Assembly: GCA_041158165.1 (NCBI GenBank)
Contig: JBEBBW010000009.1
Location: 1 to 47,962 of the forward strand
Reading direction: 5' to 3'
Length of the DNA: 47,962 bases
DNA from: TMED14 sp041158165
GTDB taxonomy: Bacteria > Bacteroidota > Bacteroidia > Flavobacteriales > Schleiferiaceae
This document shows positions 1 through 6,907 of the stretch, one piece after another. Under the pieces are notes generated by a model, which saw only the letters and a program-made list of their open reading frames with translations, was not told the origin of the DNA and ran no database searches. The translations under genes and the position numbers were made by a program. How positions within the stretch are numbered: the stretch's first letter is position 1; each line of letters opens with the position of its first letter.

Positions 1-768
1 TTCGGCACCTTTCCGTTCAGCCTCACACCCATGCGGCGCGAGCCTTCGCACCGCAGCGAAATGGTCAACCAAGGACTTTTTGGCGAAGTCTTTGAAGTGC
101 TCGGCTACGACCGCGAGTGGAGCCAAATTCGCTTGGGCCACGACGGCTACGAGGGCTGGGTCCTCACCCAGCAAACCGCCCCGTTAAGCCGAGAATCCTA
201 CCGCAGCCAACTCGACCGCCCCCAGCACGTGGTAGCCAGCGCCGTCGACCTCGTCGACCACGCCCAACCCATGAAGAGCCGCACCGTGGTGGCGGGCTCC
301 TACCTACCCTACCTCACCGACGGCCAACTGGAATTGGGCGACGAGAGCTACACCTATCAGGGTCCGCTCGCTGACCTCAAACCAAGCAGCACCCACGTGG
401 TTCGCCATGCCTTTACCTTTTTGAACGCGCCCTACCTCTGGGGCGGACGCAGCGCGTTCGGCATCGACTGCAGCGGCCTTACCCAGGTAAGCTTCCGCAT
501 GGCCGGAATCAACCTGCTCCGAGACGCCTACCAGCAGGCCAACCAAGGCCAAATTGTCGACTTCCTCGAGGAGGCCACTGAGGGCGACCTTGCCTTTTTT
601 GACAACGAAGAAGGCCGAATTACCCACGTCGGACTCGTACTGAGCGACCACCGCATCCTTCACGCGAGCGGCTCCGTCCGCGTGGACGCCCTCGACCCCA
701 GCGGGATTTACAACGCGGAACTCGGCCGGCACACCCACCGCTTGCGCATTTTAAAACGCTTAATCTAA
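1..768 (+). CDS. NlpC/P60 family cysteine peptidase with SH3-like N-terminal region (5' partial)
   Basis: The frame is open from base 1, so the gene starts upstream of the window; the ATG at 31 is probably internal. The visible N-terminal part looks like bacterial SH3 domains that recognise cell wall (for example GLFGEVFEVLGYDREWSQI). The C-terminal part is an NlpC/P60 domain with the nucleophile in GIDCSGLTQ (C147 counted from the ATG at 31), a histidine in RITHVGLVL (H199) and a further histidine in ILHASG (H211). This is the papain-like catalytic order. The family hydrolyses D-Glu-gamma-linked bonds in murein peptides, here presumably in the periplasm. Any signal peptide lies outside the window. 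The MFS gene starts 3 nt after the stop, so the two are probably co-transcribed. Confidence 0.88.
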   Translation, partial: FGTFPFSLTPMRREPSHRSEMVNQGLFGEVFEVLGYDREWSQIRLGHDGYEGWVLTQQTAPLSRESYRSQLDRPQHVVASAVDLVDHAQPMKSRTVVAGSYLPYLTDGQLELGDESYTYQGPLADLKPSSTHVVRHAFTFLNAPYLWGGRSAFGIDCSGLTQVSFRMAGINLLRDAYQQANQGQIVDFLEEATEGDLAFFDNEEGRITHVGLVLSDHRILHASGSVRVDALDPSGIYNAELGRHTHRLRILKRLI

Positions 769-771
769 CCG

Positions 772-1983
772 ATGCAGCAGGCTTCCGTGTGGCGCAACGC
801 CGCCGTCTGGGTCGCCGCCCTCGGCTACTTCGTGGACATCTACGACTTGCTCCTGTTCAGCATCGTGCGCGTTCCGTCGCTCACCGACTTGGGCGTAGCC
901 AACTCGTTTGAGAGCGGCCTGCTGATCATCAACATACAAATGCTCGGACTCATGCTGGGCGGCATCCTCTGGGGCGTGCTGGGCGACCGACTTGGCCGCA
1001 CCCGGGTACTCTTTCTGTCCATCCTCATTTACTCCCTGGGCAACGTAGCCAACGGACTCGTGCAAAACGAGCTTCAGTACGCCGTCGTGCGCTTTTTGGC
1101 CGGTATTGGCCTGGCGGGCGAATTAGGCGCAGGCATAACGCTTGTGAGCGAACTACTTCCCGCCGCCAAGCGCGGCATTGGAACCTCGTTGGTCGCGGGC
1201 ATCGGACTCCTCGGGGCCGTCGCCGCCTTTTTTGTGGCCCAGGCCGTGGAATGGCGCACCGCCTACTTTATCGGGGGCGGAATGGGCCTCAGCTTGCTGA
1301 TCTTGCGCTTGAGGGTTCTTGACTCCGGACTCTTCCACCAAACCGCATCGCGAAGCGACGTGGAGCGAGGCAACTTCCTCCAGCTCTTTCGAACGCGCGA
1401 ACGAAGCCTCCGCTACCTGCGATGCATCCTCGTCGGCCTGCCCACCTGGTTCGTCATCGGCATCTTAGTCAGTTTCAGCAAGGAGTTCGCGACCCACCTC
1501 GGCATTGAGGGCGAAGTGGACCCTGGTCGAGGCATACTCTATGCCTACGCAGCCATTTCGCTCGGCGACATCTTAATTGGCTTTCTGAGTCAAGCGCTTA
1601 AGTCGCGCAAAAAGGCCCTCTACGTGTTTTACGCAATCACCGCCCTCGGCATGCTGCGCTTCTTTACCGCATCAAGCGTGGATCAACTCTATTTAGCCTG
1701 CGGAATTATGGGCTTTGGCACCGGCTTTTGGGCCCTGTTTGTCACGGTCGGCGCCGAGAGCTTCGGAACCAACTTGAGGGCCACAGCGGCCACCACCATT
1801 CCGAACATGGTTCGCGGTTCGCTGAACGCAATCTCGGCCCTGTTTCTTTGGCTCACGGCCCAAGCCGGCTACCTCGAGGGCGGAATGCTCACTGCCGCAC
1901 TCGTTTTTGCGGTGACTCTTTGGGCCGCAGTGGGCTTGACTGAAACCTTTGGCCGCGACCTCGACTTCGTCGAAAAAGACTAA
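772..1983 (+). CDS. MFS transporter
   Basis: A 403-residue, strongly hydrophobic protein with about 12 predicted membrane segments. Major facilitator motif A is visible between helices 2 and 3 as GDRLGRTR (residues 71-78), and acidic residues lie in helix 1 (VDIYDLLLFS). The middle (residues about 190-210) is a cytoplasmic loop rich in Arg, as expected between the two six-helix halves. The overall type is that of sugar/metabolite:H+ symporters, but the substrate cannot be read from the sequence. The gene follows the NlpC/P60 gene by 3 nt, which suggests one transcript; a murein-derived substrate is possible but is only inference. Its stop overlaps by 4 nt the stop of the convergent lipoprotein gene. 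Confidence 0.87.
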   Translation: MQQASVWRNAAVWVAALGYFVDIYDLLLFSIVRVPSLTDLGVANSFESGLLIINIQMLGLMLGGILWGVLGDRLGRTRVLFLSILIYSLGNVANGLVQNELQYAVVRFLAGIGLAGELGAGITLVSELLPAAKRGIGTSLVAGIGLLGAVAAFFVAQAVEWRTAYFIGGGMGLSLLILRLRVLDSGLFHQTASRSDVERGNFLQLFRTRERSLRYLRCILVGLPTWFVIGILVSFSKEFATHLGIEGEVDPGRGILYAYAAISLGDILIGFLSQALKSRKKALYVFYAITALGMLRFFTASSVDQLYLACGIMGFGTGFWALFVTVGAESFGTNLRATAATTIPNMVRGSLNAISALFLWLTAQAGYLEGGMLTAALVFAVTLWAAVGLTETFGRDLDFVEKD

Positions 1984-2399
1984 CGGCGTTTTTTGGGCGC
2001 AGCCTGAAGCTTCGCCACCACTTCCATTAGCGAATCCGCCCTGCGCTGCGTGGCCAGCATGGCTCGCTCCGCGGCCAAGCGCTCTAGGCGCCACACGTCG
2101 CGCTGCGTCGCATTGCGCAGCACGCGCTCCTGCAGTGAATCGGCCCTCAACTGGGCAAGCTTGAGTTCGTCGGCCTTGACTTCCAGCTCTTTGGCGAGCT
2201 CCAATGAGGCTTGTTCCGACTGCGCACCCCATCGCTCCACGGCCAGCAGGCTGTCGCGCACTGCGGCTACCCGCAGCTCCGCGTTCGCGCTGTCTTGGCG
2301 CAACCGACTGATCACGCCCGATTGGGCTTCCACTACTTTTTTGGGCACGCCACAGGCGGCCACCCCGACCAAGGTTCCGATGAGCAATAGTGTTCGCAC
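1980..2399 (-). CDS. Small coiled-coil lipoprotein, function unknown
   Basis: A 139-residue protein with a GTG start. The N-terminus MRTLLLIGTLVGVAAC is a lipoprotein signal peptide with lipobox GVAAC. The rest is almost entirely charged and helical (RDSLLAVERWGAQSEQASLELAKELEVKADEL and similar heptads) and ends in a basic tail, PKKRR, so it probably forms a coiled coil anchored in the membrane facing the periplasm. I do not recognise a named family. The start is supported by a TACCTTTA box ending exactly 4 nt upstream, the spacing seen at other genes here. It is divergent from mnmH and convergent with the MFS gene. Confidence 0.72.
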   Translation of the reverse strand: MRTLLLIGTLVGVAACGVPKKVVEAQSGVISRLRQDSANAELRVAAVRDSLLAVERWGAQSEQASLELAKELEVKADELKLAQLRADSLQERVLRNATQRDVWRLERLAAERAMLATQRRADSLMEVVAKLQAAPKKRR

Positions 2400-2403
2400 G
2401 GCC

Positions 2404-2411
2404 TAAAGGTA
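2404..2411 (-). promoter_or_regulatory. Promoter -7 box of the lipoprotein gene
   Basis: Minus-strand TACCTTTA, one change from the Bacteroidota TAnnTTTG consensus, ends 4 nt before the GTG start at 2399. This implies a leaderless mRNA. Confidence 0.5.
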
Positions 2412-2421
2412 GGGCGCATCG

Positions 2422-2429
2422 TACCTTCG
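2422..2429 (+). promoter_or_regulatory. Promoter -7 box of mnmH
   Basis: TACCTTCG (one change from TAnnTTTG) ends 4 nt before the ATG at 2434. It is back to back with the box at 2404-2411, giving a very compact divergent promoter pair. Confidence 0.5.
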
Positions 2430-2433
2430 CTCC

Positions 2434-3408
2434 ATGCCCCTAATCGACGTGAGAAGCCCATCAGAATTCGCCCACGGCCATGTGCCGGGTGCGCACTCCC
2501 TGCCCCTTTTTACCGACGAGGAACGCGCCGAAATCGGCACCGTGTACAAGCAGCAATCGCCCGCAAAGGCTGTGCGCGTGGGTCTTAAGTATGCGGGACT
2601 TCGAATGGCTCCCCTCGTGGCCGAGGTTGATGCACTGGTTAAAAAAGACCCGAGCCCGCTTGAAGTCTACTGCTGGCGAGGAGGGCAACGCAGCGGGTCG
2701 GTAGCCTGGTTGCTCCGAACCGCAGGCTACGACGTGGCCAAGTGGGACGGCGGCTACAAATCATACCGCAACCGGGTACTCGCGACGTGGGGTGAGCCGC
2801 GTCCGTACGTCGTAGTCGCCGGACTAACCGGTTCGGGCAAGACCGAAGTGCTTCGCGCCATGGTCGACCAGGGTGCGCCCGTTCTAGACCTTGAAGGCTT
2901 GGCCCACCACAAGGGCTCAGCGTTCGGACAAATTGGCGAGCTCCCCCAACCCACCAACGAGCAGTTTGAAAACGAGGGCGCACTCCGACTGACTGAACTC
3001 GCTGATTCTGCGCGCATTTGGATCGAAGACGAATCCCGCTCGATCGGACGCATTTGGCTGCAGCATAGCTTTTTTGCCCACAAAAAGACGGCGCCCCTCG
3101 TACTTCTCGAGCGGAGTTTGGACGAACGCATCGAACGCTTGGTTCGCGCCTACGGCGAGGCATCCCGCGAAGATCTTGCCGAAACGTTTCGACGCATTTC
3201 CAAGCGTTTAGGCGATCAAAACGCCCGAAACGCCGTGGACTACGTGCTCCAAGGAAACCTGGCCGACGCCGCCCGAATTGCGCTGCACTACTACGACCGC
3301 ACCTACGCCGAAAGCATGACTTCCCGGGCCGAATCGGTTTTGGCCCGCGTGGACGGAAGCGGTAAGTCCGACGCCGAAGTCGCGGAATTAATTCGCTCCA
3401 TACCATGA
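2434..3408 (+). CDS. mnmH: tRNA 2-selenouridine synthase MnmH (SelU/YbbB)
   Basis: A 324-residue enzyme that replaces sulfur by selenium in 2-thiouridine at the wobble position of tRNAs for Lys, Glu and Gln, using selenophosphate, via a geranylated intermediate. An N-terminal rhodanese domain (residues 1-110; opening LIDVRSPSEFAHGHVPGA) carries the active cysteine C80 in YCWRGGQRSGS. A P-loop follows, GLTGSGKT (130-137), in the C-terminal tRNA-binding NTPase-like domain. This domain order and the WRGGQRS motif are diagnostic. Its ATGA stop overlaps the start of selD, which makes the selenophosphate donor, so the two are translationally coupled. No selA, selB or selC is in the window, consistent with selenium use for tRNA modification rather than selenocysteine, but genes elsewhere cannot be excluded. 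Confidence 0.95.
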   Translation: MPLIDVRSPSEFAHGHVPGAHSLPLFTDEERAEIGTVYKQQSPAKAVRVGLKYAGLRMAPLVAEVDALVKKDPSPLEVYCWRGGQRSGSVAWLLRTAGYDVAKWDGGYKSYRNRVLATWGEPRPYVVVAGLTGSGKTEVLRAMVDQGAPVLDLEGLAHHKGSAFGQIGELPQPTNEQFENEGALRLTELADSARIWIEDESRSIGRIWLQHSFFAHKKTAPLVLLERSLDERIERLVRAYGEASREDLAETFRRISKRLGDQNARNAVDYVLQGNLADAARIALHYYDRTYAESMTSRAESVLARVDGSGKSDAEVAELIRSIP

Positions 3409-4448
3409 AGTTAACCGAATTCAATCCCGGCTCCGGTTGCGGGTGCAAACTGGGCCCCGAGGCCCTTCAGTGTATTTTGGCCGCGAGCGGAGTGCGCCCC
3501 GAAGACGCATGGCCCCAGCTCTGGGTGGGCCACGAGCACGCCGACGACGCCGCCGTCGTGGACCTTGGGGATGGCCGTGGACTCGTGCAGACCGTGGATT
3601 TTTTCACGCCCATCGTCGACGATCCCTATGATTTTGGACGCATCGCTGCCACCAACGCGCTCAGCGACGTGTACGCCATGGGAGGACGCCCAATCTCGGC
3701 CCTCGCATTGCTCGCGTGGCCGGTGGAGCGGCTGCCGGCAGAGCAAGCCGGACGCGTCATTCAAGGCGCACGCGACGTCTGCCGCGAAGCAGGAATTCCG
3801 CTGGCGGGCGGCCACAGCATTGACATCCCCGAGCCCTTATTTGGACTCAGCGTCAGTGGTTTGGTTGCAAAAGACCACCTGAAAACCAACCGCCAGGCCC
3901 AAGAGGGCGACCTGCTCTTTTTGACCAAGCCGCTGGGCCTGGGCATCCTCGCCACCGCCACGAAGCGGGGTGTCGCCACCGACACCGACCGGGCATGGGC
4001 CATGGCAACCATGCTTCAACGCAACGACCTTGGGCCGCAGCTCGCCGAACGTGGCTTGGTCCACAGCATGACCGACGTTACCGGATTTGGGCTCGCCGGC
4101 CACTTACTCGAGGTGGTCCGGGCAAGCGGCCTCGCCGCTACCTTGGATTTAACTAAAGTTCCGACCTACAACCCCGAACGGTTGCGCGAACTATACCAGC
4201 AATTTTGCCTGCCCAACCTCACCACCACGAACTACCGCGCGGTGCAGGCGGACTGCAGCAGCATGGACGGTTTTACCATGGCACAACTCTGCGACCCCCA
4301 AACGAGCGGCGGACTGTTGCTGTTTGTGGCCCCGAACCAGGCCACAGCCGTGGCCCAAATTCTTGAGGAACGAGGACTTCCTTCCCGCCCAATCGGCCGG
4401 GTAATCGCGGCTACCGAAGGAAGTCCGCTTCTGGAACTTCGTACGTAA
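3405..4448 (+). CDS. selD: Selenide, water dikinase (selenophosphate synthase) SelD
   Basis: A 347-residue PurM/AIR-synthase-fold enzyme that makes selenophosphate from selenide and ATP (giving AMP and phosphate). The glycine-rich N-terminal motif GSGCGCK contains the catalytic cysteine (C12, equivalent to E. coli Cys17) and lysine (K15, equivalent to Lys20); it is the Cys form, not the selenocysteine form. The ATP/Mg-binding blocks are intact: DDAAVVDLGDGRGLVQTVDFFTPIVDDPYDFGRIAATNALSDVYAMGG and TDVTGFGLAGHLLE, then the late CDPQTSGGLL. It overlaps mnmH by 4 nt (ATGA), and its natural client in this operon is MnmH. Confidence 0.96.
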   Translation: MKLTEFNPGSGCGCKLGPEALQCILAASGVRPEDAWPQLWVGHEHADDAAVVDLGDGRGLVQTVDFFTPIVDDPYDFGRIAATNALSDVYAMGGRPISALALLAWPVERLPAEQAGRVIQGARDVCREAGIPLAGGHSIDIPEPLFGLSVSGLVAKDHLKTNRQAQEGDLLFLTKPLGLGILATATKRGVATDTDRAWAMATMLQRNDLGPQLAERGLVHSMTDVTGFGLAGHLLEVVRASGLAATLDLTKVPTYNPERLRELYQQFCLPNLTTTNYRAVQADCSSMDGFTMAQLCDPQTSGGLLLFVAPNQATAVAQILEERGLPSRPIGRVIAATEGSPLLELRT

Positions 4449-4461
4449 ACCTTTTTTATCG

Positions 4462-4482
4462 TAATATTGCAATAAAGCAATA
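4462..4482. promoter_or_regulatory. Probable ArsR operator/promoter
   Basis: An inverted repeat with 6-bp arms (TATTGC at 4465-4470 and GCAATA at 4477-4482, spacer 6) lies just upstream of arsR. It overlaps a promoter-like TAATATTG (4462-4469, one change from TAnnTTTG). A dyad overlapping the promoter is what ArsR repressors bind; the assignment is by position and symmetry only. Confidence 0.5.
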
Positions 4483-4491
4483 CTACGACCC

Positions 4492-4812
4492 ATGGGAACG
4501 AGCCATACCGCGCAATTCAGCGACGAACTCAACGACTCCGCCGACCTTTTTAAAGCGCTTGGGCACCCTGCGCGCCTCGCGATTGTGCGCGCCATCGCCG
4601 AGCAACGAGCCTGCGTGTGTGGCGAATTTGTAAGCGTGACCGGGCTTTCGCAAGCCACAGTAAGCCAGCACCTCAAGGAACTCAAGTCGGCGGGCCTAAT
4701 TCAAGGTCAAGTAGAGGGTCCAAAGACCTGCTACTGCCTTTCATCCCAAGCCCTTGCTGCGCTCAAAGCCATCATCAACGACCTTGAAGCGCCCCAATCG
4801 CCGTGCTGCTGA
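4492..4812 (+). CDS. arsR: ArsR-family metalloid-responsive repressor
   Basis: A 106-residue winged-helix repressor. The HTH reads LFKALGHPARLAIVRAIAEQRACVCGEFVSVTGLSQATVSQHLKELKSAGLI. The cysteine pair C41/C43 (ACVCGEF) lies where E. coli ArsR has its arsenic-binding CVCDLC motif. Additional cysteines are C80 and C82 (TCYC, in the wing) and C105/C106 at the extreme C-terminus. Known members dissociate from the operator on binding As(III) or Sb(III). It overlaps arsC by 10 nt and heads the arsR-arsC-acr3-osmC cluster; a dyad at 4465-4482 is the probable self-operator. Which of the six cysteines form the site is not decidable here. Confidence 0.92.
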   Translation: MGTSHTAQFSDELNDSADLFKALGHPARLAIVRAIAEQRACVCGEFVSVTGLSQATVSQHLKELKSAGLIQGQVEGPKTCYCLSSQALAALKAIINDLEAPQSPCC

Positions 4813-5348
4813 GTTCACCAAAGGACTACCACGCGGCGGCCCGCGCCATGCGCGAAGCCCAATCCGACGGAACCCTGACGTTGCTGTTTGTGTGCACCCA
4901 CAACTCGCGCCGAAGCCAGCTCGCCGAGGCATGGGCACACCTCATTTTTAGTAAGGAGCCTGGAATTCGTGTGGCGAGCTGCGGCACCGAACGCACCCAA
5001 TGCCACCCCCACAGCGCTGAGGCACTTGAAGCAGATGGTTGGGCGGTTCGGACCGCGGGGCCTGGCAGCTACTTCATTGAACGCGAAGGCGTATCGACCA
5101 CCCTCTTTTCCAAATCCCTCGACGAGTTCGCGGTAACCCCGCCAAGCATTGCCTTCATGACCTGTGCAGAAGCCGACGAGGCATGCCCCGCCATTTTGGG
5201 TGCGGTCGCCCGATTCCCTTGGCGCTACGAAGACCCGAAGCGAGCCGACGGAAGCCCCGAAGCCCTCACCACCTACATCGAAACTTCGCGCGCCATTCGC
5301 CGCGACCTCGAACTTCTTCACCAGCATTATTCCGCCCTAGGTTCATGA
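4803..5348 (+). CDS. arsC: Low-molecular-weight-phosphatase-type arsenate reductase
   Basis: A 181-residue protein with a GTG start at 4803, inside the end of arsR. The P-loop CTHNSRR (C31-R37, the CX5R motif) follows the beta-strand LTLLFV, and the general-acid aspartate is D144 in RYEDPKRADG; together they define the LMW-PTP fold used by thioredoxin-coupled arsenate reductases. C60, C67, C121 and C128 are candidates for the disulfide relay. The reaction is arsenate to arsenite in the cytoplasm, the product being exported by the next gene. A protein-tyrosine phosphatase role is the alternative, but the setting between arsR and acr3 makes arsenate reduction much more likely. It overlaps acr3 by 4 nt (ATGA). 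Confidence 0.9.
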   Translation: MLLSSPKDYHAAARAMREAQSDGTLTLLFVCTHNSRRSQLAEAWAHLIFSKEPGIRVASCGTERTQCHPHSAEALEADGWAVRTAGPGSYFIEREGVSTTLFSKSLDEFAVTPPSIAFMTCAEADEACPAILGAVARFPWRYEDPKRADGSPEALTTYIETSRAIRRDLELLHQHYSALGS

Positions 5349-6361
5349 AATTTCTCGATAAGTACCTGACATTGTGGATCTTTTTGGCAATGGCCCTCGG
5401 CGTAATGCTCGGTCAGTTTTCAGGCATCACCGAGGCCCTTCAACGCCCAAATGGCAGCATTCACCCTGGGCTTGCCCTTGGGCTGGTCGCCATGATGCTC
5501 CCACCCCTGGCTAAGGTCAACCTTCGGGAACTTCCCGGCGTATTTCAGCAACGAAGGCTGCTCGCCACGTCAATGCTGCTCAACTGGATCGTCGGTCCGC
5601 TCGTCATGTTTGCGCTTGCGTGGCTGTTTGTCAGAGACCAACCGGGTTACTTCAACGGCCTGATGCTGATTGGCCTAGCTCGCTGCATTGCAATGGTGGT
5701 GGTTTGGAACGACCTGGCATGCGGCAACCGCACCTACGCCGCCGGACTAGTGGCCCTCAACAGCCTCTTCCAGCTCGCATTTTATGCCCTGTATGCGAGT
5801 TTTTTCCTCAACATGGCTCCGAAGTTGCTGGGTATAACCACCTCGGTACCCATCCATGTTTCGCCTTGGCTGGTGGCCGAGAGCGTGGCCCTTTACCTCG
5901 GACTTCCTTTTGCGCTCGGCCAGTTAATTAGGGCGCTAAGTCTAAAATTCAAGGGCGAACCATGGTTTGCCGACGTCCTCATGCCGCGCCTTAGCCCGCT
6001 CACCTTATTCGCACTTCTTGGCACGATCGTGTTCATGTTTTCGCTCAAAGGAGACCAAATGCTTGCCCTTCCCCTCGACGTACTGCGGTTGGCCCTGCCG
6101 CTGACCACCTACTTCGTACTCATGTTTTTCTTCACGTTCTGGATCGCCCGACGGCAGGGAGCGCCCTACAGCACTACCGCGGCACTTGCGTTCACGTCGG
6201 CGGGGAACAACTTTGAGCTCGCCATCGCCGTAGCCATCGCAAGCTTTGGATTGAACTCCGAGGAAGCCTTCGCCGGAGTCGTCGGGCCCCTCATTGAAGT
6301 TCCCGTGCTGGTTCTTTTGGTTCAGGTCGCACTTCGGCTCCGCGCTCGATTCGTAGCTTAG
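5345..6361 (+). CDS. acr3: ACR3-family arsenite efflux permease
   Basis: A 338-residue membrane protein with about 10 helices, of the BART superfamily. The start at 5345 is chosen because it gives the usual ACR3 N-terminus (MKFLDKYLTLWIFLAMALGVMLG) and an ATGA overlap with arsC; the longer open frame upstream has no such sequence. ARCIAMVVVWNDLACGNRTYAAGLVALNS (112-140) contains the essential cysteine, C114, and the WNDLA(x)GNR block. The late TSAGNNFELAIAVAIASFG contains the conserved glutamate of the antiport site. It exports As(III) and possibly Sb(III) from the cytoplasm using the proton gradient. It is followed after 4 nt by osmC. Confidence 0.95.
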   Translation: MKFLDKYLTLWIFLAMALGVMLGQFSGITEALQRPNGSIHPGLALGLVAMMLPPLAKVNLRELPGVFQQRRLLATSMLLNWIVGPLVMFALAWLFVRDQPGYFNGLMLIGLARCIAMVVVWNDLACGNRTYAAGLVALNSLFQLAFYALYASFFLNMAPKLLGITTSVPIHVSPWLVAESVALYLGLPFALGQLIRALSLKFKGEPWFADVLMPRLSPLTLFALLGTIVFMFSLKGDQMLALPLDVLRLALPLTTYFVLMFFFTFWIARRQGAPYSTTAALAFTSAGNNFELAIAVAIASFGLNSEEAFAGVVGPLIEVPVLVLLVQVALRLRARFVA

Positions 6362-6365
6362 AGCC

Positions 6366-6782
6366 ATGGCTGCATTCCACACTACCTACCTCGGAAGCCT
6401 GCGGTGCGAAAACCTTCACACGCAGTCTGGAACCCAAATCCTCACCGACGCCCCCACCGACAACCAAGGCATGGGGTCTGCATTTTCCCCGACGGATTTG
6501 TGCGCACTTAGTTTAACAACCTGCATTGTGACCACCATGGGCATTTATGCTCAAAACCAAGGGTTTGAACTGCTCGACGCGGAAGCCAAAACGTTCAAGC
6601 ACATGGCCAATGATCCGCGCCGCATTGCGCGCATCGAAATTCAGTTAACGGTTACGCTCGCCGCAGACGCAACCGACCGAATGGAAGAGGGAATCCGCCG
6701 TGTCGTCCACCTCTGCCCTGTGGCCCGAAGCTTACATGCTGACATCCACCAAGACGTGCAATTGACGGTGCTTCGTCGGTAA
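6366..6782 (+). CDS. OsmC-family thiol peroxidase
   Basis: A 138-residue OsmC/Ohr-fold protein. The two characteristic cysteines are present: C53 in SPTDLCALSLTTCIVTTMGIYA on the long central helix (peroxidatic) and C117 in RRVVHLCPVARSL. Family members reduce organic hydroperoxides and act as homodimers in the cytoplasm. The gene starts 4 nt after acr3, so it is probably part of the arsenic operon, where a peroxidase could counter oxidative damage from metalloids (inference). The sequence resembles the general OsmC/YhfA group more than Ohr. Confidence 0.9.
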   Translation: MAAFHTTYLGSLRCENLHTQSGTQILTDAPTDNQGMGSAFSPTDLCALSLTTCIVTTMGIYAQNQGFELLDAEAKTFKHMANDPRRIARIEIQLTVTLAADATDRMEEGIRRVVHLCPVARSLHADIHQDVQLTVLRR

Positions 6783-6858
6783 ACGGACGAATCACTTCGT
6801 TCACTCAAACTTATTAACAATTTGTACACAGCGTAGCACGAATTCCGCCCGTAATTGC

Positions 6859-6866
6859 TAGGTTTG
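6859..6866 (+). promoter_or_regulatory. Promoter -7 box of the 2127-residue protein gene
   Basis: TAGGTTTG is an exact match to TAnnTTTG and lies 41 nt before the ATG, implying a leader of roughly 35 nt. No convincing -33 TTG at the usual spacing was seen. The interval 6783-6907 holds no other feature. Confidence 0.5.
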
Positions 6867-6907
6867 AAACTTCTCAAGTTGTTTCTAACTACCAAAATCA
6901 TCTAGCA

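Noticed and set aside
2639..3448. Long minus-strand open frame (269 codons) opposite mnmH
   Set aside because: It is a shadow of the GC-rich mnmH frame; its translation is Arg/Pro-rich without recognisable domains, while mnmH is certain. The same holds for the frames at 1693-2232 (-), 4191-4685 (-), 23079-23528 (+), 29638-30621 (-) and 34387-35322 (-).
3405..4448. Selenocysteine-containing SelD
   Set aside because: The active-site codon is TGC (Cys), and the reading frame has no in-frame TGA.
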